From assembly GCA_008123405.1 (NCBI GenBank), contig VSSA01000012.1, positions 1 to 64,000 of the forward strand: a stretch of 64,000 nucleotides of DNA. Direction: 5' to 3'. Origin of the DNA: Nocardioides sp. BGMRC 2183 (GTDB taxonomy: Bacteria > Actinomycetota > Actinomycetes > Propionibacteriales > Nocardioidaceae). A program made the translations under genes and the position numbers. Positions 33,777-43,333 of the stretch are shown here, one piece after another. The notes beneath the pieces are model-generated. The model was given only the letters and a program-made list of their open reading frames with translations. It was not told the origin of the DNA and did no database searches. Position 1 is the stretch's first letter; each line of letters opens with the position of its first letter.

Positions 33777-34559
33777 TTGTCTTCGACCGCGACGCGCTTG
33801 CTCGCTCCGGTCGGGACCGCGGGCAAGCTGTTCGCCTTCGGCCTCGACGTGGGCCGTGGGCTCTTCCGGCGACCGTTCCAGCTGCGGGAGTTCATCCAGC
33901 AGGCCTGGTTCATCGCCTCGGTCACCATCATCCCGACGGCATTGGTCGCGATCCCGTTCGGTGCGGTGATCGCGCTCCAGGTGGGTGGCCTGATCAAGCA
34001 GTTCGGGGCGCAGTCCTTCACCGGCTCGGCCTCGGTGCTGGCGGTGATCCAGCAGGCCGGGCCGATCGCGACCGCGCTGCTGATCGCCGGCGCCGGTGGC
34101 TCGGCGATCGCTGCTGACCTCGGAGCGCGCAAGATCCGCGAAGAGCTCGACGCGATGATGGTGCTCGGCATCGACCCGATCCAGCGCCTCGTCGTACCGC
34201 GGGTGCTCGCCTGCATGCTGGTCGCGGTCTTCCTCAACGGCATGGTCAGCGTCGTCGGCGTAGCGGGCGGCTACGTCTTCAACGTCGTCCTCCAGGACGG
34301 TACGCCGGGCTCGTACCTGGCCAGCTTCACCGCCCTCGCCCAGCTCCCGGACGTGTGGATCGGGATGGTCAAGGCGCTCATCTTCGGGTTGATCGCGGCC
34401 ATCGTGGCCGCCTACAAGGGGATGAACGCCGCCGGCGGCCCCAAGGGCGTCGGTGACGCGGTCAACGAGTCAGTGGTGATCACCTTCCTGCTGCTCTTCG
34501 TCGTCAACTTCGTCCTGAGCACGATCTACCTTCAGGTCGTGCCCCCGAAGACGGGTTAG
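33777..34559 (+). CDS. yrbEA: Mce-associated ABC permease YrbEA (MlaE family)
   Basis: A 260-residue MlaE-type permease with about six hydrophobic segments. It opens with LFRRPFQLREFIQQAWFIASVTIIPT and carries the family core LIAGAGGSAIAADLGARKIREELDAMMVLGIDP, the loop that engages the ATPase. It starts at TTG 33777 (preceded by GGACGACGAG) 12 nt after mceG. It pairs with the next protein to form the inner-membrane channel. Confidence 0.92.
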   Translation: MSSTATRLLAPVGTAGKLFAFGLDVGRGLFRRPFQLREFIQQAWFIASVTIIPTALVAIPFGAVIALQVGGLIKQFGAQSFTGSASVLAVIQQAGPIATALLIAGAGGSAIAADLGARKIREELDAMMVLGIDPIQRLVVPRVLACMLVAVFLNGMVSVVGVAGGYVFNVVLQDGTPGSYLASFTALAQLPDVWIGMVKALIFGLIAAIVAAYKGMNAAGGPKGVGDAVNESVVITFLLLFVVNFVLSTIYLQVVPPKTG

Positions 34560-34563
34560 CGCC

Positions 34564-35391
34564 GTGGCCAGCATCAAGGCGATCTACGAGCGTCCCCTGA
34601 AGGGACTGGACACGCTCGGTCACGAGCTCTCCTTCTATCTGCGGGTGCTGATCGCGCTGCCCCGTTCGGTGGTGCGGTTCCCCCGCGAGGTGTTCCGGAT
34701 CCTGGCCGAGACCACGCTCGGCTCGGGCGCGTTGGCCGTCATCGGCGGCACCGTCGGCGTCATCCTCGGGATGACCTTCTTCACCGGTGCGCAGGTGGGT
34801 CTCTCCGGTTACGCCGCCCTCAACCAGCTCGGCACGTCAGCGTTCGCCGGGTTCGTCTCGGCCTACTTCAACACCCGGGAGATCGCGCCGCTGGTCGCCG
34901 GCATCGCGCTCGCCGCGACGGTCGGCTGCGGTTTCACCGCCCAGCTCGGCGCGATGCGGATCTCCGAGGAGGTGGACGCGCTCGAGGTGATGGCGATCCC
35001 CTCGATGCAGTTCCTGGTCGCCACCCGCGTCTTCGGTGGCCTGATCGCGATCATCCCGCTCTACGTGGTCGGCCTGCTCTCCTCCTACGTCGCCAGCAGG
35101 CTGGTGGTGACCACGTACTACGGCCAGTCCGCCGGCACCTACGACCACTACTTCAACGCGTTCCTGCCACCAGGGGACGTGCTGTGGTCCTTCGGCAAGG
35201 TGCTCGTCTTCGCGGTGATCGTGATCCTGATCCACTGCTACCACGGCTACACCGCATCCGGCGGGCCGGCCGGGGTGGGCGTCGCGGTGGGGCGTGCCGT
35301 GCGGACCAGCATCGTGGCCATCAACGTCGTCGACCTGCTGCTGTCCATGGCCATCTGGGGTGCCTCCACCACCGTCAGGTTGGCGGGGTGA
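34564..35391 (+). CDS. yrbEB: Mce-associated ABC permease YrbEB (MlaE family)
   Basis: A 275-residue second MlaE-type permease with similar layout: GMTFFTGAQVGLSGYAALNQLGTSAFAGFVSAYFNTREIAPL, then GCGFTAQLGAMRISEEVDALEVMAIPSM as the ATPase-facing loop. GTG 34564 lies 4 nt after yrbEA. The heterodimer YrbEA-YrbEB with MceG forms the energised pore. Confidence 0.92.
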   Translation: MASIKAIYERPLKGLDTLGHELSFYLRVLIALPRSVVRFPREVFRILAETTLGSGALAVIGGTVGVILGMTFFTGAQVGLSGYAALNQLGTSAFAGFVSAYFNTREIAPLVAGIALAATVGCGFTAQLGAMRISEEVDALEVMAIPSMQFLVATRVFGGLIAIIPLYVVGLLSSYVASRLVVTTYYGQSAGTYDHYFNAFLPPGDVLWSFGKVLVFAVIVILIHCYHGYTASGGPAGVGVAVGRAVRTSIVAINVVDLLLSMAIWGASTTVRLAG

Positions 35392-35398
35392 GCCGGCG

Positions 35399-36679
35399 TT
35401 GCTGAACAAGGTGCTCGGTTCCCCTCGCGTCCTCGGCGTCGTCTTCGTCGCGCTGGTCGTGCTGTCGGTCTATCTGGTCTACGCGACCTTCACCAAGAAG
35501 TTCGCCGACTACGAGGAGGTCACCCTGGAGACCTCCACTATCGGGCTGCAGCTCCCGAACCGGGCCGACGTGAAGGTCCGCGGTGTGATCGTGGGCGAGG
35601 TGCTGCGGACCGAGGCGAGCGGGCCCGAGGGTGCCGACATCACGCTGGGCATCTACCCGGACCAGTTGGACGTCGTACCGGCGAACGTGTCCGGGGCGAT
35701 CGTGCCGAAGACGCTCTTCGGCGAGAAGTACGTCTCCTTGGTCATCCCGTCCTCCGGTCCGGACGGGACCCTGCAGGCCGGCGACGTGATCGACCGCACC
35801 GAGACCAGCACCGAGGTCGAGGCGGTGCTCAACGACCTCTACCCGCTGCTGCGCACCGTGCAGCCCGCCGAGCTGAACATGACGCTGAACGCGATCGCCA
35901 CCGCACTGGAGGGCCGCGGCGAGCAGCTCGGCGAGAACCTCGAGACCGTCGACTCCTACCTCAAGCGGCTCAATCCGGAGATCCCGCTGCTGCTCGAGGA
36001 CCTCGAGCTGACCTCGGAGGTGGCCGACACCTACGCCGACATCCTCCCGGAGGTCGCGCAGATCCTCGAGGACACGGTGAAGACCACCGGCACCCTGGAG
36101 GAGAAGGAGACGGCGCTCAACCAGTTCCTCACCGACGTCCGCGCGTTCTCCGACACCGCCCGGGTGTTCCTGGAGGACAACGAGCAGAACCTCGAGGACT
36201 TCACCCGTCTCAGCGCCACCCAGTTGCGGGTGCTGGCCCGCTACTCGCCGCTGTTGCGCTGCCTCCCCCAAGGCATCGAGGTCGCCCAGGGCCGGCTCGC
36301 CGAGGCCTTCCGCGGCTTCGAGCTGCACATCATCTTGGAGACCCTGCCGAACCAGCCGCGTCCCTACGGACCGCAGGACCAGCCCCGGTTCGGCGCCGAC
36401 AACGACCCGAACTGCCTCGGGCTGCCGAACCCGCAGGGGTCGCAGGCCCAGCCGTTCGACGACCTGCCGAACTTCGACGACGGCATCGACGAGCCGACCG
36501 GGAAGGGAACCGTCCGGGTCGCCCCCGAGCTGGGGGAGGGCGGCGCCGAGAGCGCGTTCAGCGCCGACCCCACCGACATGAGCCTGCTCCGCAGCTTCCT
36601 CGACCAGTCCTACGCCGATGCCGGCGATCTCGACCTGCTGCTCAGCGCGCCTGCCCTGGCACACGGAGGTGAGCGCTGA
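35399..36679 (+). CDS. mceA: MCE family protein, first (MceA position)
   Basis: A 426-residue MCE protein with an N-terminal membrane anchor (VLGVVFVALVVLSVYLVYATF) followed by the MCE/MlaD domain (TSTIGLQLPNRADVKVRGVIVGEV) and a long alpha-helical tail with many Leu/Glu heptads, as in the needle-forming part of the complex. The C-terminal 70 residues are acidic and Pro/Gly-rich. The TTG start at 35399 follows GGGGTGAG and is preferred to the longer frame from 35294, which lies in yrbEB. It overlaps mceB by 1 nt (TGATG). Confidence 0.88.
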   Translation: MLNKVLGSPRVLGVVFVALVVLSVYLVYATFTKKFADYEEVTLETSTIGLQLPNRADVKVRGVIVGEVLRTEASGPEGADITLGIYPDQLDVVPANVSGAIVPKTLFGEKYVSLVIPSSGPDGTLQAGDVIDRTETSTEVEAVLNDLYPLLRTVQPAELNMTLNAIATALEGRGEQLGENLETVDSYLKRLNPEIPLLLEDLELTSEVADTYADILPEVAQILEDTVKTTGTLEEKETALNQFLTDVRAFSDTARVFLEDNEQNLEDFTRLSATQLRVLARYSPLLRCLPQGIEVAQGRLAEAFRGFELHIILETLPNQPRPYGPQDQPRFGADNDPNCLGLPNPQGSQAQPFDDLPNFDDGIDEPTGKGTVRVAPELGEGGAESAFSADPTDMSLLRSFLDQSYADAGDLDLLLSAPALAHGGER

Positions 36680-37713
36680 TGGCCGTCCTGGACAAACGCA
36701 CCAGCGGCGACCTCGTCCGGTTGCTGGTCTTCGTGGTGACCACCTCGCTGGCGACCGGGGTGCTGATCGCGACGATCGGCAACCTCTCCTTCGGCAGCAC
36801 CCGGGAGTATCGCGCGATCTTCTCCGACGCCACCGGGGTCTCCACCGGCGACGACGTCCGGGTCGCCGGCGTCAAGGTGGGCACCGTCCAGGACATCGAG
36901 ATCGTCGACGACACCCGCGCCGAGATCGCCTTCACCGCCGACGAGGAGGTCCAGCTCGACGGTGCCACCAACGCCACGATCCGCTACCGCAACCTGCTCG
37001 GTCAGCGCTACATCGCGCTCACCCAGGACGGGGAGTCGGAGACGGCGCTGAAGGAGGGCGAGGCGATCCCGATCGAGCGCACCCGCCCCTCGCTGGACCT
37101 CACCGTGTTGTTCAACGGCTTCAAGCCGCTCTTCCAGGCACTCTCGCCCGACGACGTCAACAAGCTCTCCTACGAGATCGTCCAGGTCTTCCAGGGCGAG
37201 GCCGGGACCGTGGAGAACCTGCTGGCGAGCACCGCCTCGCTGACCCAGACGCTGGCCGACCGCGACGAGGTGATCGGGGACCTGATCGACAACCTCGACT
37301 ACGTGCTCGACCACGTCGCGGACCGGGATCGTCAGCTGACCCGGTTGATCGACAGCTTCGGCACCCTGCTCAGCGGGCTGCGCAGCGACCGCCAGGCGAT
37401 CCTCTCCTCGCTGGACAGCATCTCCGCGCTGGCGATCCAGACCGGCGACCTGGCCGACGACATCCGCGAGCCGTTCGTCCGCGACATCAAGCAGCTGCGC
37501 AAGGTCGCCGGCACCCTCGACGAGGGCCGTGCCGAGATCGACCGGACGCTGCAGGTGCTGCCGATCAAGCTGAACAAGATCGGTCGCACCGCCACCTACG
37601 GCTCCTGGTTCAACTTCTACCTCTGCCACTTCACCGCCACCGTCCGCAACGGCGACACCGTGATCGCCCGCCCGACCTTCGACCTCGGCGCCGAGCGCTG
37701 CACGCTGGGGTGA
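36679..37713 (+). CDS. mceB: MCE family protein, second (MceB position)
   Basis: A 344-residue MCE protein. An anchor helix (LLVFVVTTSLATGVLIATIG) is followed by the MCE domain (YRAIFSDATGVSTGDDVRVAGVKVGTVQDIEI), then a helical tail (DRDEVIGDLIDNLDYVLDHVADR). The C-terminus YGSWFNFYLCHFTATV is conserved in this branch. It overlaps mceA and lies 7 nt before mceC. Confidence 0.9.
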   Translation: MAVLDKRTSGDLVRLLVFVVTTSLATGVLIATIGNLSFGSTREYRAIFSDATGVSTGDDVRVAGVKVGTVQDIEIVDDTRAEIAFTADEEVQLDGATNATIRYRNLLGQRYIALTQDGESETALKEGEAIPIERTRPSLDLTVLFNGFKPLFQALSPDDVNKLSYEIVQVFQGEAGTVENLLASTASLTQTLADRDEVIGDLIDNLDYVLDHVADRDRQLTRLIDSFGTLLSGLRSDRQAILSSLDSISALAIQTGDLADDIREPFVRDIKQLRKVAGTLDEGRAEIDRTLQVLPIKLNKIGRTATYGSWFNFYLCHFTATVRNGDTVIARPTFDLGAERCTLG

Positions 37714-37720
37714 GCCGGAG

Positions 37721-38695
37721 ATGAAACCGTTCCGCGAACGCAACCCCGTGATGATCGGGGCGATCAGCATCGCCACGTTGCTGCTGGTGATCCTCGCCGC
37801 CATGCGTGCCCAGGACCTCCCGCTGATCGGCGGCGGGGACACCTTCTATGCCGAGTTCTCCGAGGCCGGTGGCCTCAAGGCCAACGACGAGGTCCGGATC
37901 GCCGGCGTACGCGTCGGCAAGGTGGAGTCCGTCGAGCTCGACGACGGCAAAGTGCGGGTCGGGTTCCACGTCAAGACCGACTCCGCGTTCGGCTCCGACA
38001 CCCGTGCCGAGATCAAGGTCAAGACGATCCTGGGGTCGATGTATCTGGCGCTGGTCCCCTCCGGGGGTGGCCAGCTCGCCGAGGGAGCCACGATCCCGGT
38101 CGAGCGCACCAGTTCGCCGTACGACGTCGTCGACGCGTTCACCGGACTGGCCGAGACGTCCGAGGACATCGACACCGACCAGCTGGCCGCGTCGCTGACC
38201 ACGCTGGCCGACCTCACCCGGAACACGCCCGAGGAGTTCCGGGCCGCGCTCCAGGGCGTCTCGGCGCTGTCGGAGACCGTCTCCTCGCGCAGCGACGAGA
38301 TCAACTCGCTGTTGAAGAACCTGGACCGGGTCTCGACGGTGCTCGACGCCCGCGACGAGGACATCGTCAGCCTGATGGACGACGCGGACGTGCTGTTCAC
38401 TGCGCTGCTGCAACGTCGTCAGGCGGTGCACAACCTGCTGGTCGGGACCCGCCAGCTGAGCACCGAGCTCACCGCATTGGTCCGGCAGAGCCGCAAGGAC
38501 CTCAAGCCCGCGCTGGATCACCTGGAGTCCGTCGTCGACGTGATCACCAAGAACGAGGACAACCTGGACAACTCCCTGCGCCTGATGGCCCCCTTCTACC
38601 GGGTCTTCGCGAGCACGCTGGGCAACGGTCCGTGGTTCGACACCTTCATCTACAACCTGCCGCCTGTGCCCGGTCCGGGGGTGGGTGTCGAATGA
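37721..38695 (+). CDS. mceC: MCE family protein, third (MceC position)
   Basis: A 324-residue MCE protein with an anchor helix (VMIGAISIATLLLVILAAMRA) and MCE domain (YAEFSEAGGLKANDEVRIAGVRVGKVESVEL), then the helical tail and a short C-terminus GNGPWFDTFIYNLPP. ATG 37721 is preceded by GCCGGAG. The stop overlaps the mceD start. Confidence 0.9.
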   Translation: MKPFRERNPVMIGAISIATLLLVILAAMRAQDLPLIGGGDTFYAEFSEAGGLKANDEVRIAGVRVGKVESVELDDGKVRVGFHVKTDSAFGSDTRAEIKVKTILGSMYLALVPSGGGQLAEGATIPVERTSSPYDVVDAFTGLAETSEDIDTDQLAASLTTLADLTRNTPEEFRAALQGVSALSETVSSRSDEINSLLKNLDRVSTVLDARDEDIVSLMDDADVLFTALLQRRQAVHNLLVGTRQLSTELTALVRQSRKDLKPALDHLESVVDVITKNEDNLDNSLRLMAPFYRVFASTLGNGPWFDTFIYNLPPVPGPGVGVE

Positions 38696-39846
38696 GCGCG
38701 CTCGGCTCCCTCGGCTCAGCGGTGCAGCGGTTCCTCCCGCTGCTCATCATCCTCGCCCTGGTCGCGGCCGGCGCGATCTGGATGTTCGGCTCCGGTGGCG
38801 AGGCGAAGACCGTGACCGCGCACTTCGAACGCGGCGTCTCGGTCTACGAGGGCAGCGAGGTGCGGGTGCTCGGCGTGCCGGTGGGCACCGTCGAGGAGGT
38901 GGTGCCCGAAGGCACCACGGTGAAGGTGGTGATGACCTACGACGCCGACGTCTCAATCCCGGCGGACGCAGAGGCGATGATCGTCTCCCCGTCGGTGGTC
39001 GGGGATCGCTACATCCAGCTCTCGCCCGCCTATACCGGTGGCGACGTGATGGCCGACAACACTGTCATCGAGGCCGACAACACCGCGATCCCACTCGAGC
39101 TCGACGAGATCTACAGCAGCATCGACGACCTGACCGTCGCGCTCGGGCCGCAGGGGGCCAACGAGGAGGGGGCGCTCTCCGACCTGCTCCAGCAGACCGC
39201 GAAGAACTTCGGTGGCCAGGGCGCGGCGTTCAAGCAGACCGTCGAGGACTTCGGCGACCTCAGCACCACCCTGGACGAGAACAAGGAGGAGCTCTTCGAC
39301 TCCGCCGAGCGGCTCGAGGGGTTCATCGGCACGCTGGCCGACAACGACCTCACCGTGCGCAAGTTCAACCGCTCCCTGGGCCGGGTCTCCACCATGCTCG
39401 ACGAGGAGAGCCAGGACCTCACCCTGGCGCTGAACAACCTCGGCGTCGCCTTGGACGTGGTCGGTCGCTTCGTGAAGACCAACCGCGGCGCCTTGAGCCG
39501 CAACATCGACGGGCTCGACCGGATCGCGAAGGTGTTGGTCAAACGCCGGGCGGAGGTGACGGAGGTGCTCGAGGCGGGCCCGCTGGCGATCAACAACCTC
39601 GCCGGCACCTACAACCCGCAGGCCGGCACCCTCGACACGAACGCCAACATCGGCAACCTGGTCAACGAGCTCACCTCCGACCCCAAGACCGTCCTCTGTG
39701 CGTTGGTCTCCGGGCTGGACTCGAACAACGACCTCTGCGAGCTGATCGAGGGCCTGCCTCTGCCGCGGGTCTCGCCGTTCGGCTCGGGCAGCTGGAGCGA
39801 GCACGACTACGACCCCACCCTCAACGGTCTGGTGGAGGTGGACTGA
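38692..39846 (+). CDS. mceD: MCE family protein, fourth (MceD position)
   Basis: A 384-residue MCE protein. The membrane anchor FLPLLIILALVAAGAIWMFG is followed by the MCE domain (TAHFERGVSVYEGSEVRVLGVPVGTVEEVV) and a helical region. The start at 38692 overlaps mceC (ATGA). The longer open frame from 38632 lies inside mceC and is rejected. The C-terminus has a cysteine pair (TVLCALVSGL, NDLCELIEGL) similar in spacing to other MceD proteins. Confidence 0.9.
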   Translation: MSALGSLGSAVQRFLPLLIILALVAAGAIWMFGSGGEAKTVTAHFERGVSVYEGSEVRVLGVPVGTVEEVVPEGTTVKVVMTYDADVSIPADAEAMIVSPSVVGDRYIQLSPAYTGGDVMADNTVIEADNTAIPLELDEIYSSIDDLTVALGPQGANEEGALSDLLQQTAKNFGGQGAAFKQTVEDFGDLSTTLDENKEELFDSAERLEGFIGTLADNDLTVRKFNRSLGRVSTMLDEESQDLTLALNNLGVALDVVGRFVKTNRGALSRNIDGLDRIAKVLVKRRAEVTEVLEAGPLAINNLAGTYNPQAGTLDTNANIGNLVNELTSDPKTVLCALVSGLDSNNDLCELIEGLPLPRVSPFGSGSWSEHDYDPTLNGLVEVD

Positions 39847-39847
39847 C

Positions 39848-41293
39848 GTGGGACGCATCCGAAAGTTCACCCGGGCCTGCATCGGCCTGGTGGCCGGCGC
39901 CGTCCTGCTGAGCGGCTGCAGCTTCGACGTCTACGAGATCCCGTTGCCCGGCGGCGCCGACGTCGGCGAGGACCCGATCGAGGTCACCGTCCAGTTCCGT
40001 GACGTGCTGGACCTGGTGCCGCAGTCCTCGGTCAAGGTCAATGACGTCACCGTCGGTGAGGTCAGCGCGGTCGAGCTCAGCGGCGACCACGCCACCGTCA
40101 CCCTACGGATGCGCAACGACACCGGCCTGCCCGACAACCCGACCGCGTCGATCCGTCAGACCAGCCTGCTGGGCGAGAAGTTCGTCTCGCTCGCGGCGCC
40201 CACCGAGGGCGGCTCCGGTGAGCTGAGCGATGGCGACGACATCCCCTTGGCAGACTCCGGCCGCAACCCGGAGGTCGAAGAGGTCCTCGGCGCGCTGAGC
40301 CTGGTGCTCAACGGCGGTGGTGTGGCGCAGCTGAAGACCATCACCTCCGAGCTGAACCTGGCGCTGGAGGGGCGTGAGGACTCCGCCCGGTCCGTGCTCA
40401 ACCAGGTGGAGTCCCTGGTCACGCAGCTCGACGAGCGCAAGCTCGAGATCGTGGATGCGATCGAGGCGGTCAACCGCCTGGCGGTGACCGCGCGGAAGCA
40501 CCAGTCCAGCATCGACCTCGCCCTCGACGAGCTGCCCTCCGCGCTCGACTCGTTGGAGACCCAGCGCGCCGACCTGGTCAAGATGCTGCGCGGCCTGGCC
40601 AATCTCGGCAACGTCGGGACCCGCGTCATCCGCACGGTCAAGGCGGACACCGTCGACGCGCTGCGCCAGCTCAACCCGGTGCTCACCCAGATCTCGGCGG
40701 CCGGGGACTCGTTCGTCAACGCGTTCTCCACGTTCCTGACCTTCCCGTTCGTCGACGAGTCGGTGGGGCGTGACCCCCAGGTCGCACGCAACCTGCACAT
40801 GGGCGACTACGTGAACCTCTCGGCCGATCTCGACCTCGACCTGGGCAACCTCGGTCTGCCCGATCTGGTCTGCATCCCCTTCAACGAGCTGCCCGACAGC
40901 CCGATCGACGACCTGCTCGACCTGAAGAACCTCTGCAAGGGTGTCCAACGGGCACTCCAGCAGTGCGTGAAGACGCCGCCGGACCTGGCCCAGTGCGCCA
41001 AGCTCCCCGAGCGGGTGTTGCGCTCGATCTGCAACTCGCTCAGCCTGGACCCGGTGTGTCAGCTCCTCGGCCTGGGCCGCCGCAACGGGGGCACCGAGAA
41101 CCTGACCCCGAGCATCATCGAGGACCTGATCGAGGACCTCGGACTCCCCGCGCTGCCAGGCCTCGGTCGCGTCGGGCCGGGGGATCAGGACATCGAGGAC
41201 CAGGAGAACTGGGACGCCTTCGATGAGAAGTACGACGTGGACCTGGTGCGACTGATGAGTGGACCGCTGAAGACCGACGGAGGTGCGCGATGA
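39848..41293 (+). CDS. mceE: MCE family lipoprotein, fifth (MceE/LprK position)
   Basis: A 481-residue MCE lipoprotein. The signal peptide ends at lipobox LSGC (Cys24), so it is lipid-anchored rather than held by an uncleaved helix, as in the LprK group. The MCE domain (VTVQFRDVLDLVPQSSVKVNDVTVGEV) is followed by a helical tail and a Cys-rich region (FNELPDS, then CKGVQRALQQCVKTPPDLAQCAK and further Cys) likely stabilised by disulfides. GTG 39848 is 2 nt after mceD. It overlaps mceF by 4 nt. Confidence 0.9.
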   Translation: MGRIRKFTRACIGLVAGAVLLSGCSFDVYEIPLPGGADVGEDPIEVTVQFRDVLDLVPQSSVKVNDVTVGEVSAVELSGDHATVTLRMRNDTGLPDNPTASIRQTSLLGEKFVSLAAPTEGGSGELSDGDDIPLADSGRNPEVEEVLGALSLVLNGGGVAQLKTITSELNLALEGREDSARSVLNQVESLVTQLDERKLEIVDAIEAVNRLAVTARKHQSSIDLALDELPSALDSLETQRADLVKMLRGLANLGNVGTRVIRTVKADTVDALRQLNPVLTQISAAGDSFVNAFSTFLTFPFVDESVGRDPQVARNLHMGDYVNLSADLDLDLGNLGLPDLVCIPFNELPDSPIDDLLDLKNLCKGVQRALQQCVKTPPDLAQCAKLPERVLRSICNSLSLDPVCQLLGLGRRNGGTENLTPSIIEDLIEDLGLPALPGLGRVGPGDQDIEDQENWDAFDEKYDVDLVRLMSGPLKTDGGAR

Positions 41294-42600
41294 TCAGCCG
41301 TCGTACCCGGATCCAACTGATCGTCTTCGCGATCATCACCCTGGTCGGTGTCTCCTTCGTCGGTGCGCGCTATGCCCGGCTGGATCGACTGGTGCTGGAC
41401 CGCAGCTATGAGGTGACCGCGCACTACCAGGAGTCGGGCGGAATCTTCGCCGGAGCCGAGGTGACCTACCGCGGCGTCGGGATCGGCGAGGTCAAGGAGC
41501 TCGAGCTGACCGAGGACGGCGTCGACGTGGTGCTGGAGATCGAGGACAAATGGGACGAGATCCCCGCCGACTCCCTCGCCCTGGTCGGCAACCGGTCAGC
41601 GGTGGGGGAGCAGTACGTCGAGCTCCAGCCGCAGACCGACGAGGGCCCCTATCTCCAGGAGGGCTCGGAGCTGGACAAGGTGGAGACGCCGATCGCCACC
41701 GAGAAGCTGCTCGGCGATATCGCCGAGACCGTCGCCAGTGTCGACGAGGAGGCGCTGCGCACCACGATCGACGAGCTCGGTGCGGCCTTCGCCGGCACCG
41801 GTGAGGACCTCCAGCGGATCATCGACACCGGCAACGACTTCCTGGAGTTGGCCGACGAGAACTTCGATGTCACCACCGCACTGATCCGCGACAGCAACAC
41901 CGTGCTGCGCGGCCAGGTGGACAGCGCCTCCTCGCTACGGACGTTCGCCCGGGACCTCTCGGTCTTCAGCGGCGCCCTCGCCGGCGCGGACAAGGATCTG
42001 CGGCGGGTGATCGACTCCGGGTCGGTCACCGCCGACCAGCTGCGCACCTTCCTGGAGCAGAACGAGGACAAGCTGGCCTCGCTGCTCAACAACCTGGTCA
42101 CCACCGGAGAGATCGTCGTCGCCCACCTCCCCGGGGTGAAGCAGCTGCTGATCCTCTACCCCTATGCGGTCGCCGGTTCGTTCACCGTCGTCGCCAAGTC
42201 GCCCGGCAGTGGCAAGTACGACGCCCACTTCGGCCTGGTGCTCGCCACCGAGTTGCCCCTTCCCGGGGGCCACGCGCTGTGCCGCGGCGGCTACGAAGGG
42301 ACCGATCGCCGCGGACCCAACGACGGGGAGGACCGGCCGATGAACACCGACGCTGGTTGCTCGGAGCCGATCACGAAGTCGAACCCGCGCGGACCGCAGA
42401 ACCTGCCGAGGGTGGCGCCGGACCTGAACGGCACCCGCAGCACCCCGATCGCCAGCTATGACCCCGAGACCGGCGAGCTGACCTGGGGCGCTCCTGCCGG
42501 CACCGACCCGGAGTTGGCCCGCACCGGTAGCGTGGCGCCGGCCTCCTTGGGAGAGGACTCGTGGAAGTGGCTGTACCTGCAACCCCTGCTCAGCCGCTGA
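41290..42600 (+). CDS. mceF: MCE family protein, sixth (MceF position)
   Basis: A 436-residue MCE protein with anchor helix (IQLIVFAIITLVGVSFVGARYA), MCE domain (TAHYQESGGIFAGAEVTYRGVGIGEVKELEL) and a helical tail with conserved NLVTTGEIVVAHLPGVKQLLILYPY. The C-terminal section holds several Cys and ends in a segment with a short hydrophobic stretch WKWLYLQPLL. It completes the six MCE set expected for one hexameric complex. Confidence 0.9.
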   Translation: MISRRTRIQLIVFAIITLVGVSFVGARYARLDRLVLDRSYEVTAHYQESGGIFAGAEVTYRGVGIGEVKELELTEDGVDVVLEIEDKWDEIPADSLALVGNRSAVGEQYVELQPQTDEGPYLQEGSELDKVETPIATEKLLGDIAETVASVDEEALRTTIDELGAAFAGTGEDLQRIIDTGNDFLELADENFDVTTALIRDSNTVLRGQVDSASSLRTFARDLSVFSGALAGADKDLRRVIDSGSVTADQLRTFLEQNEDKLASLLNNLVTTGEIVVAHLPGVKQLLILYPYAVAGSFTVVAKSPGSGKYDAHFGLVLATELPLPGGHALCRGGYEGTDRRGPNDGEDRPMNTDAGCSEPITKSNPRGPQNLPRVAPDLNGTRSTPIASYDPETGELTWGAPAGTDPELARTGSVAPASLGEDSWKWLYLQPLLSR

Positions 42601-42619
42601 GAACTAGCTAGGACCGTTG

Positions 42620-43333
42620 GTGAAGAAGAAAACGATGTCGCCTGCCCGCGCATCGCTCCTGCGCTGGGGTGTGCTCGGCGTGCTGACCGTGGTCGTCCTC
42701 GGCTGCCTCGGCACCGCCGTCGGCTTGGTCTATGCCCATACCTCCGATGGCGGCCCGATCGAACGGGTGCAGACCCTCGCCGACCCGCCGTCCGACCCGC
42801 GACTGGCCCGTGAGCAGGTACTCGGCGATGCCCGGGACTTCGTCGCGGCCTTCAACACCTACGGACCGGACCTGCTCACCGAGGACGGCACCATGCCCGA
42901 TTACGCGGCGCTCTCCGAGGAGATGACCTCCCGGTTCGGCACGGTCTTCGACAAGAACGTCGGGTACGCCGAGCAGACCGTGGCGCAGCTCCAGGTGCGC
43001 CGCGAGGCGGAGGTGTACGCCGTCGGCGTCGCCTCGGCCGACGACGACTCCGCCGAGGTGCTGGTCGCCGGTGTCGCGAAGTTCTCCTACCCCAACCCGA
43101 AGAAGAAGGGCAGCTGGGTCGACTTCGACCCCGAGCGCTTCCGCTACCAGGTGTCGCTGGTTCGCCAGCACGGCGAGTGGCTGGTCGACGATCTCGACGA
43201 TCTCGACGACGACCTGCCCTCCTTCGCCCAGTCCGGTGGCGGCGAGGAAGGCCTGCCCGGTCAGCTGCCCAGCGATCAGGCGCCCCAGGGCGACTCGGCC
43301 GACTCCGGCCAGAGCGGGAAGGGCAAGCGATGA
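42620..43333 (+). CDS. Mce-associated membrane protein
   Basis: A 237-residue accessory protein of the operon, similar in layout to Mas/Mam proteins that stabilise Mce complexes. One membrane helix (LLRWGVLGVLTVVVLGCLGTAVGLVYA) is followed by an extracytoplasmic domain with an NTF2-like feel: LAREQVLGDARDFVAAFNTYGPDL, then FDKNVGYAEQTVAQL and the acidic, Gly/Gln/Ser-rich tail. GTG 42620 with AGGA six nt before was preferred to TTG 42617. It starts 20 nt after mceF and overlaps the next gene. Confidence 0.78.
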   Translation: MKKKTMSPARASLLRWGVLGVLTVVVLGCLGTAVGLVYAHTSDGGPIERVQTLADPPSDPRLAREQVLGDARDFVAAFNTYGPDLLTEDGTMPDYAALSEEMTSRFGTVFDKNVGYAEQTVAQLQVRREAEVYAVGVASADDDSAEVLVAGVAKFSYPNPKKKGSWVDFDPERFRYQVSLVRQHGEWLVDDLDDLDDDLPSFAQSGGGEEGLPGQLPSDQAPQGDSADSGQSGKGKR